Positions 34,877 through 45,803 of a stretch of DNA of 64,000 nucleotides are shown piece by piece; positions within the stretch are counted from its first letter, which is position 1; every line of letters begins with the position of its first letter. Made by a program: the position numbers and the translations under genes. The DNA lies in assembly GCF_027595985.1 (NCBI RefSeq), contig NC_073311.1, positions 27,369,892-27,433,891 of the forward strand. The letters are read 5' to 3'. This DNA is from Sorex araneus (lineage: Eukaryota; Chordata; Mammalia; Eulipotyphla; Soricidae). Under the pieces are notes generated by a model. The model had not been told where the DNA came from and searched no databases. It worked only from the letters and a program-made list of their open reading frames with translations.

Positions 34877-35130
34877 TTTGGGCACAGTGGTAGGGCATTC
34901 GCCTTTCATGTGGCCAACCCGTATTTAATTCCTCTGCCCCTCTCGGAGAACCCGGCCCCGACAAGCTACCGAGAGTATCGTGCCCACATGCCAGAGCCTG
35001 GCAAGCTACCCATGGTGTATTGGATATGCCAAAAACAGTAATAAATAAGTCTCACAATGAGAGACGTTACTGGTGCCCACTCAAACAAATCAATGAGCAA
35101 TGGGATGACAGTGACAGTGACAGTGAACAA
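34877..35130 (+). repeat. RTE-tailed SINE at the edge of an L1
   Basis: gggcacagtggtagggcatt head (5' end shortened), box B gtatttaattcc (mutated), body with an extra ccccgaca insertion, tail ctcaaacaaatcaatgagca, atgggatgacagtgacagtg ending at about 35127. Confidence 0.92.
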
Positions 35131-35204
35131 TTTCAGAATATTTTAGCTCTCTATATGATAACGATCTCTTTCCTACAATGTACTCTTTTTACAATGTGAA
35201 GGAT

Positions 35205-35480
35205 TGAATTAGGGTACTAATATTGTCATAACAAAATTCCACAGGCTTGGTGATATAAATAAGAAATAAGACAATATATTGTTCCTTAAACTCTGGGTAT
35301 AAGCAATTAGAAAGTATTAGTAGGATTGATTTCTTCTAAACCATCTCTTCTTGTTTTATAGATTACTATGTTCATTCTTTGTCTTCACAGTAAGTTCTTC
35401 ATAATAAACTCTTACCTCTGTATCTGTTCTAATTGCTTATTATAAGATCATTTGTATTAAGGCCCACAATAAATATTATA
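35205..35480 (+). repeat. Ancient mammalian interspersed repeat (unclassified)
   Basis: gtcataacaaaattccacag, gcttggtgatataaataag and, downstream, ctcttacctctgtatctgtt and aagatcatttgtattaagg are reminiscent of a widespread placental repeat (…tgtaacaaattaccacaaac… …cccttgtgattacattgggc…). Family name uncertain. Confidence 0.45.
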
Positions 35481-35627
35481 TATACCTTTTATTTTATTTG
35501 TAAAATCTCTGATTCCCACTAATCAGAGATTACTAATGAACTGCTAGATGTTAGGGAATTGGGGGAACTGTGTAATAATTCATAATAGTGATTTTGTTAC
35601 TTATATTCCTATATATTTGCTTGTTGA

Positions 35628-35792
35628 AGACTGTACCCAGCAGTGCTCAGGGCTTATTTCAGGCTTTGTGCTTAGAGATCAGACCTGGCATTGCTTAGGG
35701 GACCATATGTAGGATGCTGGGGATCAAACCTAGTCTGGTCTTACATGCAAGGAAAGCATCTTTAACTCACGTATTATAGCCAAGGCCCTTGG
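35628..35792 (-). repeat. Old SOR-like SINE
   Basis: ccagcagtgctcagggctta, ggggaccatatgtaggatg and gatgctggggatcaaacc are the complement of the body; the head (tagccaaggccc) is degraded. Confidence 0.75.
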
Positions 35793-35918
35793 ATGGTTGT
35801 TTTGATGATTAGAACATGAAACTTCTGAATACCAAGGGTATGTTCTAAAAGGTAACACTACTCTTGACCTATTGTTTTTGAAACACTAACTGTGGAAATC
35901 AGCCAAAATGCAAAGAGG

Positions 35919-36117
35919 TTCACTGTATCACTGAATGACTGTCATCCCGTTGCTCATCAATTTGCCCGAGCGGGCACCAGTAACTTCTCCATTGTGAGAC
36001 TTGTTGTTACTGTTTCTGGCATACCAAATAAGCCACGGGTAGCTTTCCAGACTCTGCCACGTGGGTGAGATACTTTCGGTATCTTACCCGGCTCTCCAAG
36101 AGGGGTGGAGGAATCAG
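35919..36117 (-). repeat. RTE-tailed SINE, head missing
   Basis: Complement of tail and body (catcccgttgctcatcaatt, tgcccgagcgggcaccagt, caagaggggtggaggaatc), ending at the box B position. The tRNA-like head was not copied or was lost. Confidence 0.9.
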
Positions 36118-36520
36118 CAAGGAGGTTACCCTTGGAAAAGAGACCTTCGAATAAAAAAATATATATATCCTCATGGAAAAGTAGCTCAGAGGCATAAGGA
36201 ACTCATCCGTTTCAGATGCAAATCTTGAGGTTTTGGAGATGAAATCCTGCTGCACCACCCAGAAACTGAAGACCCACCCACAAAAGAGTAAATTCCCTTA
36301 GAAAAGAAGCCACAAGAGAATCTAATGTCATTACAAGAGAACTTAAGGATCATGATAAGAATCTGAAAGGACTATCAATAGTGATATTGCAAGAATTTTT
36401 TCTTAAGAATTTTCTTCTCTGCAGAAGCCTGTATTCTCTCTTGAACCAGATATCAGTTCCTGCTGTGTTCCTGCTTACATCTCTTTAAATGAATTTAGTT
36501 CAACAAAAATGACTTGCCTC
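36118..36520. other. Unassigned DNA
   Basis: No gene or known repeat. Its right end passes into a purine microsatellite. Confidence 0.4.
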
Positions 36521-36622
36521 ACAGAGAGAGAGAGAGAAAGAGAGAGAGAGAAAGCGAGAAGAAAAGAAAAGAAAAGAAAAGAAAAGAGAAGAAAAGAAAA
36601 GAAAAGAAAAGAAAAGAAAGGG
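36521..36622. repeat. (GA)n / (GAAAA)n purine microsatellite
   Basis: gagagagagagaaagagaga followed by aagaaaagaaaagaaaagaa. Fully purine over about 100 bases; the Phe/Leu/Ser-rich minus-strand frames are artefacts of it. Confidence 0.97.
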
Positions 36623-36907
36623 AAAGTAAAGGACTGAAACTTCCAAATAAAAATATACCCCATAGAGAAGAGGATGAGCAATAGATCTCAAAAAAGGAGA
36701 GAATAAAGTGAGAAATTGTCAAATGCTATGTAATTCAATAGTACAAAAAGAATTTGCTTTTTAAATTTCTACCTGTCAAAGCATCAATGTGAAAGTTAAT
36801 GGAAAAAAGAAAAAAAAGTCATTCACAGCTTCAAAGAGCTTGTTAATTGTAAAAGTAATATTATATTATATTTCACTGGAACATTAAAAACTCAAACTGA
36901 AAACTTG

Positions 36908-37040
36908 GGCCAGAGAGGCAATAAAGTGGTAAGAAGTTTGTATGCAGCTAAACTACATTTGATCCCCAGCACTATATATGGCCTAGTCAGGAACGATACT
37001 GAGAACTGCCAGATGTAGCTTAAAAACAAAACTCAAAATA
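36908..37040 (+). repeat. Old SOR-like SINE
   Basis: gggccagagaggcaataaag, catttgatccccagcacta and caggaacgatactgagaac follow the family order with high divergence. Confidence 0.6.
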
Positions 37041-37704
37041 CATTTGACTGAAAATAAATTTAATTAGGTAGTTACTTTAAAACATATGCATGTGCACATT
37101 ATTTTATATATAATTTTAAAATAACCTATATAATATATACACATATATTATTTTAAAGCATATATGTGTATATATGTATATATAAGTATCACAAAGAGAG
37201 AAGTTGTTAAAGTTGAAGAGAAGATTCAATTATATCAACAAGTTTAAGTTTAAGATAGTAAACATAATTTTGATAGTTTTTTAATTTTACTAGTCCGTCA
37301 AATAAAGATACATTGGTTCTAAAATTCAATAAGCAAAAGACATCAATAATACCCTCCAAAGACATTGAACTTGGAAGGGAGGTTAGCCCTGTTAAGAGGA
37401 TTAATCACATTCAAACACTCTCAAAATGATGGCTATAAGCATGAAATTAATCATCTAGTAGACTTCTCAACAAGGCCTTTCATGAGAGCTATTCTTTAAG
37501 TACTTTCAGGCTTAATACCATTTAAAACAAATGGTTTTAAAATTTACTAATTTTACCTAAATGACAACTTGAGGGAATGTGAAGAAGTTTCAAGTGGATA
37601 GTGTCAAAATATGATGGCAGTTTTAATTTCTGTCTAATTTATGGGACATAATCCTTTTGGGTTGACTTTCTAAATTAGGAAGCCCAATGGTGTTTTAAAG
37701 GGCT
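37041..37704. other. AT-rich DNA with (TA)n tracts
   Basis: (TATA/CATA)-rich at 37100-37190. No gene or other repeat recognised. Confidence 0.5.
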
Positions 37705-37895
37705 GCGGTGGAGCCAGAGCTATAGTTGAGCTGTTAGGACATTTGCCATGCCACGAGACCAATCCAGAATCGATTTCCTGGAACCATATGTTTCCCTGAT
37801 TACTGCCAGGAGTGATCCCTGAGCACAGAGCCAGGAGTAAGTCCTGAGAATTGCTGGGTGTAGCCTTCAAACAAAAACAAAAATGCAAACAAAAA
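37705..37895 (+). repeat. SOR-like SINE
   Basis: ggagccagagctatagttga head, atcgatttcctggaaccata, gccaggagtgatccctgagc and gctgggtgtagccttc, then an A-rich tail. Confidence 0.85.
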
Positions 37896-37974
37896 TGAAT
37901 ATTTCTTGTTTTATAGTCATTTCCTTCACAAACTTTAATGATATGTTTAGTGAATCAATTTTTCTTCTTTCTTT

Positions 37975-37992
37975 ATATTCACTGTTATTTCT
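37975..37992. repeat. Left target-site duplication of the L1 at 37993-38381
   Basis: atattcactgttatttct is repeated exactly at 38382-38399. Confidence 0.95.
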
Positions 37993-38381
37993 TTTTTTTT
38001 TTTATAATTTATTTATTTTTAATTAGAGAATCACCGTGAGGGTACAGTTACAGATTTATACACTTTTGTGCTTATACTTCCCTCATACAAAGTTCAGGAA
38101 CCCATCCCTTCACCAGTGCCCATTCTCCACCACCCGTAAACCCGGCGTCCCTCCCACCCTCCCCACTCCCATCTCCCCCCCACCCCACCCTGCCACTGTG
38201 GCAGGGCATTCCCTTCTGTTCTCTCTCTCTAATTAGCTGTTGTGGTTTGCAATAAAGGTGTTGAGTGGCCGCTGTGTTCAGTCTCTAGCCCTCATTCAGC
38301 CCGCAACTCCTTTCCCCCACATGGCCTTCAACTACAATGTAGTTGGTGATCGCTTCTCTGAGTTGCCCTTTCCCCGGAACG
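37993..38381 (-). mobile_element. Young 5'-truncated L1 (3' UTR only)
   Basis: A T-run (reverse poly(A)), then accgtgagggtacagttaca, cccatcccttcaccagtgcc and the pyrimidine-rich stretch 38150-38210. On the minus strand that stretch is the G-rich tract of the L1 3' UTR. A perfect 18-base duplication on both sides (37975-37992, 38382-38399) marks a recent insertion of the same subfamily as 60451-62057. Confidence 0.95.
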
Positions 38382-38399
38382 ATATTCACTGTTATTTCT

Positions 38400-38794
38400 G
38401 CAATATGCATGTTGTACATATGTGTGTAAGTTCTATACAAACATTGAGCATATATGCACACATATGTATTTTTAGTGTCTTCTTTTTCTTTCTGTAATTG
38501 CATTCATATTTCTGAAAATGTTTTGCCCTTTTGTGCCTGTTCTGTTCCTGAATTCTGTCAGTTGTTTTTTTTTTTTTTGCCTTTGTCTTTGTCCTGTTGC
38601 CTCATGTCACTTATAGCAGTATATACAATTCTGAGCTCTTATATTTCTATTGCTTCATTACATCAGCAATAATCACATTAACTTTTTTGTAGGTTGCTGG
38701 TGGTAGTGCTACTATATATGTTGATTTGTGTTATAATTTGTAAATTCTGTGCAATACTTTTTCTAGTAAATTTTATTTTTAATTTTATTTTAGC
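38400..38794. other. Unassigned DNA
   Basis: A T-run at 38566-38577 and a stretch (38640-38730) shared with 32165-32250. No gene. Confidence 0.4.
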
Positions 38795-39739
38795 TAAATT
38801 TTCTTCACTGTCACTGTCACTGTCATCTCATTGATCAATGATTTGCTCATGCGGGCCCAGTAATGTCTCCATTCATCTTAACCCTGAGATTTTAGCAGCC
38901 TCTTTTTACTTGTCCTTCCCAATGGTGCCACATTAGAGGCTATTCAAGATCAGGGGAATGAGAACCATCACTGTTACTATATTTGGCATATGAATAGGCC
39001 ATGGGGAGATTGCCAGGCTCTCCTGTGCAGGTAGTAAACTCTCAGTAGCTTGCCAGGTTCTCCAAGTGGGAGAACTAGGCTATCAGATGTCAAGTGGCTT
39101 CAAATGCCAGGATAAAACTGGGAGCTTGGTTTTATAGTCTCTGGATGTTGGCCATTGATGGGAGATGGGATTACATGGCGCTGGGAGGTGGGGTGGGGGG
39201 CATTTTCTAGGTGTGACTGCCTAGCTACTGGAAAATGAGGAATCTGGATGAAAGAGGCCCTGTCCCTATCCAAGCAGCTTAGGAGATCTCGGCCCCTGGT
39301 CTCGCACACCTGGGTTCCTCTGCTTGTTCCTACATGCATGAGACTCGTCCGAACATGTGGAGAGTGATCTTGAGCATGGCTGTGGCTGGGTTCTGGAGGT
39401 CTTCAACTGCCGGGGATCTGCTCAGGGCAGGGAGGGAAACTCAATCTACACCCTCCGAGGGGCCTGGGTGAAGATAGCCAGGTGTGAGGGCAAGAGACTC
39501 TGTGTCGCCCGCTTCCAGGAGCTTGGTTTTATAGTCTCTGGATCTTGGCCATTGGTGGGATTACACGGCTCCAGCCACAGTTTCTGTGTGTGACCGCCTA
39601 GCTGGAAAATGGGGGATATGGGTGGAAGAGGCCCAGTCCTGATCTGAGCAGCCTTGGAGATCTCGGCTCTGGGTCCCACACACCTGGGTTTCTCTGCCGG
39701 TTCCTTCATGCGTGAGGCTCATCTGAGTTAAATTTTCTT
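38795..39739 (-). mobile_element. Long RTE-tailed composite repeat, copy 3, with internal tandem duplication
   Basis: taaattttctt at 38795-38805 and 39729-39739 bounds an insert at 38806-39728. The 3' end (low coordinates) is (CAGTGA)n plus gatcaatgagatgacagtg-type sequence, so its tail follows the hexamer type, not (GAT)n. The 5' region holds the unit ggagcttggttttatagtct twice, at 39121 and 39518, a repeat offset of 397 bases. The 5' end is truncated inside the second unit. Confidence 0.8.
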
Positions 39740-41485
39740 AAAAACCATAAATAAATATTTATATTTAAAAGTTATGGATTTTCCTATATAAACTATTATC
39801 AAGCAATTCCTGTGTGTGTGTAGGCCAGGAGAGTTTGAAAAATTTCAGTCTTGGATCCCATTCTTTCTAGGTATGTAAGATTCTGTAAGTAATTTAAATT
39901 CCCGTGCCTTTATATACTCATACTTATTTCACTGGCTTCTGTGGAAAAAGAGTCAAGTACACTGTTGGTTATATAATGAGCATGCTGTGTAGGGAACTTC
40001 TTGTTCTAGCTTTTCTCTGACCTGATTTGACTGTGCTATAAAAGTTAGAAATGGTTGGCTTCTGTTGTAGCATACATTTAAATATAAAAGGAAATAAAGG
40101 TCGAAGTCTGAGTAACCAAAAACTTTTCTCCATAATTCTATGTACTTTTTTTTTTTTGGCATCAGCTTCATTGTCTTGGACAGAAAGCAGATGCCAACTT
40201 TGGCCAGCTCCATAAGGAAACTCTTTGATACTCGTTAATCATTTTAGTGAATGGAAATTTACAGATGCTAGAAAAGGGATGAATGAAAATCATCTTTAGA
40301 ATATCAATCCTCATCATATTTAGTAAAAACAAGGACCTTGTTTTATTTAGTGAAAGATTCTTTTGACATTGAGTGCCCTTATGGGGCACATTTATTGATC
40401 AGGGGTCACATTTTTCTACGACTGTGTGGTAAAAAATACTAGTACATCTATCATGAGTTTAAAGATTATGAACATTTGATTTATTTATGAAATAAATGAT
40501 CATTCAAATCTATATCTTTAGATAAAAACATTAATACATATTCAATAAAGTATTTAATATTTGATATAATGGTTTAGTTAAACCAACAAAATGAATGAAA
40601 AAGAAATTATTGCACATTTAATTTATATAACAAATGCACATGTAAAATTAACATGCACATTGCTGTAGAAAATGCTATACATAATTGAAAATAAATTTCT
40701 AATTAAAATGTATCAAAATTCATTCTTCTTTACAACTATGTGGTTATTTTATGTACTTATGTATTTTTTAAATTTAGAATTATTTCACATGAAGAAGCAA
40801 GACATTTATTTATAAACTATGATAATTTATATACACATCAAACTAGGATCTATCTTCAAGCAAACTTTAGAAAACTTGAATAATTTATGAAATTGAACTT
40901 GGCAGCTTAAAACCAAGAAAGAGCCAACATTCCTATGCTATGGCTACTGTATTTTAGTCACTTATTTAAGAAACAACTCTTCCATTTAAATAATTTTAAG
41001 AGGAAAAATGAGAAAGCTAAGAAATCCAAAACCATTGTCATTTGTTGGAAACTGAAATATTTTTAGGAGTTCATCTAAACATAAATAGATTTATTTTTGT
41101 CCTTTGGAGTTGAAGCTAAATACTGGGTTTAAATGAACTTCCTTTTCAAAGATTTACAATTCTTCATTTTTTTCCATGAGAACAGAATGCTGAAATATCA
41201 TTTCCCTTTAAAAGTACAGTATTTGTGTTTCAGAGCCAAACCAAACTAAAGATATTTGGGACATTGCCATTCCTCACCTTTCAATTTATTCACTGAATGA
41301 AGATGACAACCCACAGCTCTTAATGTTTTAGCACTTATGTTCACCTCAACGGCATTGAATGAATGCCATTTGTTTGTCTTTGAAATTTGTACCTTTTTAT
41401 TATTCTCATTTTTCCTATAAGTATAATCTTGTTCCAATAATGCTACAATTACTATAATGTGCTAGAAATTCAATAACACTATAGG
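39740..41485. other. AT-rich DNA, no gene recognised
   Basis: About 1.7 kb; T-run at 40147-40158. Frames at 39953-40213 and 40168-40389 are short and unsupported. Confidence 0.45.
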
Positions 41486-42425
41486 CTTTCTTTTTTTTTA
41501 ACTTTTTAATTGAATCACTGTGAGATAGACCATTACAAAGCTGTTCGTGATTGGATTTCAGTCATACAGTATTCCAACACCCATCCCTCGACCAATGTAC
41601 ATTTCCCAGCACCAGTATCCCTAGGATCATTCACATAAACCCCACTCTCCACCCCTTTCTTCTCTTCCTCCCCCTCCTCCCCATTCTCCTCCTTCTCCTC
41701 CTCCTCCTTCTTCTCCTTCTCCTTCTCCTTCTTCTCCTTCTCCTTCTCCTTCTCCTTCTTCTTCTTCTTCTTCTTCTTCTTCTTCTTCTTCTTCTTCTTC
41801 TTCTTCTTCTTCTTCTTCTTCTTCTTCTTCTTCTTCTTCTTCTTCTTCTTCTTCTTCTTCTCCTCATCTCCCCCTCCTCTTCCTCTTACTCCTCCTCTTC
41901 CTTCTCCTCCTCTTCCTCCTCTATTCCTCTCTCCCTCTCTTTCTCTCTTTCTCTACCTCTCTCATTCTCTTTCTCTCTCTCTCCTTTTGGGCATTGTGAT
42001 TTACAATATTGATACTGAAATGTTATCGATAATACCCTTTACCTACTTTTAACCCTCAGATCTTGTCCAGTGTACTCATTCCCAGCTACTATTGTGATGC
42101 TGGTTTCCATCTCCATCTTTTCTACCATAAGCCCCCCACACACTTGTGGTAAGATCCAACCACTGACCAGTTCTCTTAACCCCCATTTTCCATGGCCATG
42201 GATATTATTCTTTTAATATACATTTTTATATGCCACAAATGAATGAAGTCATTATATATCTGTCCCTTTCCTTATGACTCATTTCACTCAATATGATACT
42301 CTCCATGTCCATTCATTTATAGGCAAATTTCATGACTTCATTTCCTAACAGTATTCTATTGTGTCTATGTGCCATAGTTTCTTTATCCATCCTTTTGTTC
42401 TTGGGCACTCAGGTTTTTTCCAGTT
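41486..42425 (-). mobile_element. Old L1 3' end carrying a large (CTT)n expansion
   Basis: T-run, gaatcactgtgagatagac, gattggatttcagtcatac and aacacccatccctcgacc (3' UTR complement), then the microsatellite at 41660-41990. After it comes gggcattgtgatttacaata, ctcaatatgatactctccat, and cacaaatgaatgaagtcatt to ctcaggttttttccagttct. The element carried an A-rich purine region in the sense strand that probably seeded the repeat. Confidence 0.9.
41660..41990. repeat. (CTT)n / CT-rich microsatellite
   Basis: Pure CTT from 41755 to 41860, about 35 units, flanked by ctccttctccttc-type imperfect repeats and CT-rich ends. GAA on the minus strand. The poly-Leu and poly-Arg frames here are translation artefacts. 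Confidence 0.98.
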
Positions 42426-42787
42426 CTCTTTTTAAAGAAAGTGTTAATGTACAATAATCTATGTTTGATTCATCTGATTTGATAGTGTATTTCTTATACA
42501 AGATCACATAGTGTATATATATGTATAGTGGCTCTCTGTGATGTATATATGTGTGTATATATATATATATATACACATATATATAGTGGTGCTCTGTGAC
42601 CATAATAGAAAGTGATGACTGTATCACTAAGATTTTAGCTTACCAGTCTAACAAAGAACATCTTAACATTCTATTTTTTCAATAGCATATAGCTAAAATG
42701 ACATAACATATAATTACAAGCATATTTTAAATCATCTTACTATATGTTGACCTGTATGTGTCACTTATGGGCTTTTTATGGATTTCA
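42426..42787. other. AT-rich DNA with (TA)n
   Basis: (TATG/TA)n at about 42510-42590. No gene. Confidence 0.5.
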
Positions 42788-42958
42788 TTTTTTGGGGGGG
42801 GGTATCACACCCGGCGATACACAGGGGTTACTCCTGGCTCATGCACTCAGGAATTACTCCTGGCAGTGCTCAGGGGATCATATGGGATGCTGCATTTGAA
42901 CCCGGGTAGGCCGCGTGCAAGGCAAACGCCCTACCCGCTGTGCTATCGCTCCAGCCCC
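42788..42958 (-). repeat. Young SOR-type SINE
   Basis: ggggtatcacacccggcgat, gttactcctggctcatgcac, atatgggatgctgcatttga and the intact head ccctacccgctgtgctatcg ending gctccagcccc. A ggattt(c/a)att-like duplication may flank it (42780 and 42959). Confidence 0.95.
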
Positions 42959-43599
42959 TGGATTTATTTCTTAAGGCATAGATCTCACACAAACAAATTC
43001 AATGTCTTAGTTTGAGTTAACTCAGGCAAAGTCACTGTGGAATAAAGACATTTTTATGAGGCACATATGCTGCCTAAGTCCATATGCTGCTTGTGCCCAC
43101 GTGGCTGAGAACATGTGATGTCTAAGCACATGTGTCACTTGCATCTCCCCTCTTGAGATGTGTACTTTCGTGCTTCCATGTCTAATGCTGGGGTGTATGA
43201 AGGGGCTCTCTCTGCCCCTGGAGAAGCTCCGGTTTTCTCTTGAGCACATTATTCTCCACTCTCTCCCACTTTCTCTTCTTCCTTCCCTTTAAAACCTCCA
43301 AATACAATCTGTTTTACTTAAAAAAAAATGTTTGCATGGACAATTTGTTGGAAAAGTACTCTCAGAACTATCCCATCTGAAGGGACAGAGGAGGCAAAAC
43401 TGGGTAAGAAATTTACTTGACTATTATGAGATTGCAACAAATGCTTCAGTTCATAGAATTTTTGAAATTTGTATGAGTTTTCAAAGTTTTCTTTCCTTTG
43501 AATAAGGGATTAAACATTTAAATGTCTATACTGATCAATCATTTAATGTAGACTGTCCTCAGTCACTTAATGTAGACTGGAGCTATAACCTGGTGTGTG
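42959..43599. other. Unassigned; GC-richer stretch 43040-43320
   Basis: 43040-43320 contains two atatgctgc copies (43067, 43083) and a pyrimidine-rich end with ttaaaacc. It could be a solo LTR, but I find neither ends nor duplications. Confidence 0.3.
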
Positions 43600-44183
43600 T
43601 GTGTCCCTTCAGCTGAAGCCATTTTTCAAAAAAGGACATCTGAGACCCGCATCACCTTCAGCGCCGGCCCACTGGTCCGCTCCCTTTTCAGGTTAGTGGA
43701 GTGAATGGGCACCATCCCATCGGCCCCTGCACCTCCCCACCCCCTGAGGTCATCCAGGAACATTGTGTTAGTGGGCGGGGCCTCAACAAAAGTGGGCGTG
43801 GCTTCAATAAAGTGGGCGTGGCCTCCTCCTGAGCGGCTGCCCTTATTTTCTTTCAAATACCGAGCAATTTTTTGGTACTTCTCAATATTCATCACCTATA
43901 TCCCTGAGTATCATCTTAGAGGGCCTTAAAATACTTCCTAAATAAGTTCCTAGCTAATTCCAAATTTGTAACCTACCAATGAATAGAAGCAGCTATTCAA
44001 GCCAAAGCTAACGGACCTCACTCTCAAAAAGTATTGCTTGAACTTTCACATAAATAATAGAGGAACATCAGAGAGGGACATGTGCTAGAGGGAGTAGAGA
44101 AGAAATTGATCACCACTGACCAAGCCCATTCAGAATTCTTTTTCACAGCCAGAGGTAAACCTTTTCCATACTACCACAGCAAT
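43600..44183 (+). promoter_or_regulatory. Probable L1 5' UTR with three GC-box-like repeats
   Basis: Lies directly upstream of an L1 ORF1. GTGGGCG(G/T)GG-type boxes occur at 43771, 43792 and 43812, spaced about 20 bases, each followed by cttcaataaa-like spacer. GC boxes bind Sp1-type factors, which fits an L1 promoter. The upstream border is not defined, so the assignment depends on the downstream ORF1. Confidence 0.5.
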
Positions 44184-45137
44184 ATGAAGAAACAGCGCAA
44201 ATCCCCCCCCCCCCCCGCAAGGGGAGGACGAAGAAAAGAGTCTTGATGCATCAGTAGACCTTACCTACAAACTGGATCTCTCTGACAAAGAATTCAGAGG
44301 TGAAATCCTCAAGATGTTCAATCAACTCAATCGAAAGTTTGACAAGGTATTTATTACATTAAAGGAGGACCTCACAGAAATGATACAACAGACAGCTGAG
44401 AAATTACGGGAAGAAATGAGAACAGAAAGAAAAAACCTACAGAAGGAAATGTCACAAATAAAGAACTCCGTAGATGAATTAAAAAACTCAGTGGGTGCCC
44501 TCAACAATAGAATGACTGCAGCAGAGGACAGAATCAGTGAACTTGAAGATCAGCTCCAGGCAGCCTATAGGCAATAACAATCAATGGGGAGAGACCTCAA
44601 AATTGCTCTAGGGAGAATTAGAGTCCTAGGGGATGAATTCAAGAAGAACAACATTAGAATCATTGGACTACCAGAAGGACAGGGAACCAATCCCAATGAA
44701 AAAGCCACAGTCAAAAAAATCATTGCTGAAAAGTTCCCAGAGCTGGACAATGCAGACATCCAGATTCAAGGAGCCAGAAGGGTACCAGCTAAAAGAGACC
44801 CTAACAGAAAAACTCCAAGACATATCATAGTTAGGATGATGGATGGAACAGAGACACATTCCTGCAAGCCGCAAGGTCGAAGAAGGAAATCACATACAAT
44901 GGAGCACCCCTTAGGTTCACAGCAGACCTATCGGAGGAAACCCTTCAAGCTCGAAGGCAGTGGTGGGATATAGTGAAAAAACTCAATGAAATGAATGCCT
45001 CACCAAGAATACTTTATTCGGCCAAACTCTCATTCAAACTCGAAGGAATTATACACTGTTTTGGGGATAAACAACAACTCAGGAACTTCATAGACTCTAA
45101 ACCAAACCTAAAAGAAGGGCTAAAGGGGCTACTATAA
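44184..45137 (+). pseudogene. L1 ORF1 pseudogene, nearly full length
   Basis: Starts M-K-K-Q-R-K-S-P with a poly(C) run (14 C at 44203-44216) that shifts the frame by one. The coiled-coil part is at 44314-44574 (M-F-N-Q-L-N-R-K-F to E-L-E-D-Q-L-Q-A). A CAA-to-TAA stop follows at 44575, then the RNA-binding domain in the same frame (I-R-I-I-G-L-P-E-G, R-V-P-A-K-R-D-P-N-R). Another shift occurs near 44845, and the C-terminal domain (F-T-A-D-L-S-E-E near 44920, I-L-Y-S-A-K-L-S-F near 45010, I-D-S-K-P-N-L near 45090) ends in a stop at 45135. At least three disabling changes. In life ORF1p is the L1 RNA chaperone. Confidence 0.93.
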
Positions 45138-45803
45138 GTCAAAAACGGAGATCCAATGTGACTTGACAACTCTGAAAGTTCTCAGCATCTTGAAGAATAA
45201 TTGCCTATAAACTGAAGAAGGACTTAGAACTGTGAACAATATCATACAATAAGGAAATATCATATAATTTATCCAACTACACAGCTTCTTTCAGAAGGAA
45301 AAGAATAGTCTGCTGATAAATATCACTATGTATTTTGTATGTTAAAGATAAATGATGAACAATATAATAAACTTATCTGTAAACATAATTTTCTATTGTG
45401 AATTACTAGCAATTACAAGAGAAATGTGTAACTCAACAATTGTAGTTTGAAATATATACACTTTCATTTTAAAAATTGAAAAACAAGAGCAAATATATGG
45501 AAAAAAGTCTAACTTAATTTTGAATTCAAACCTGTAAAGTCATAAAGATCTCAACACAAAGGGCAAATAAACGTATTTTTTTAAATTATGAGATGTTCAA
45601 AAGTCTTTATCAAATTCTTGATCATAAATCATTTAAAAATGAATATAAAGAACTATAATCCAACAAAACATGTTGTTTTGCCAGAGGCAATACAATTGAT
45701 AGGTTTCAAAAGTTATATATGGAAACTCAAAAATAATTATTAAATCACCTTTGAGTTAAAAAGGTGAAGTACAAGGACTGAAACAGTAAACAATATTGGA
45801 ATA
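45138..45803. other. L1 inter-ORF remnant, then AT-rich DNA
   Basis: The first ~100 bases may be L1 sequence after ORF1; no ORF2 start is visible. The rest is AT-rich and unassigned. Confidence 0.4.

Noticed and set aside
41551-42012. Open frame of about 153 codons with a long poly-leucine run
   Set aside because: Translation of the (CTT)n microsatellite inside an L1 3' UTR.
43626-43895. Minus-strand frame with repeated G-G-H-A-H-F-type residues
   Set aside because: The repetition comes from the three GC-box units; the strand opposite to the L1 ORF1 shows no protein family.
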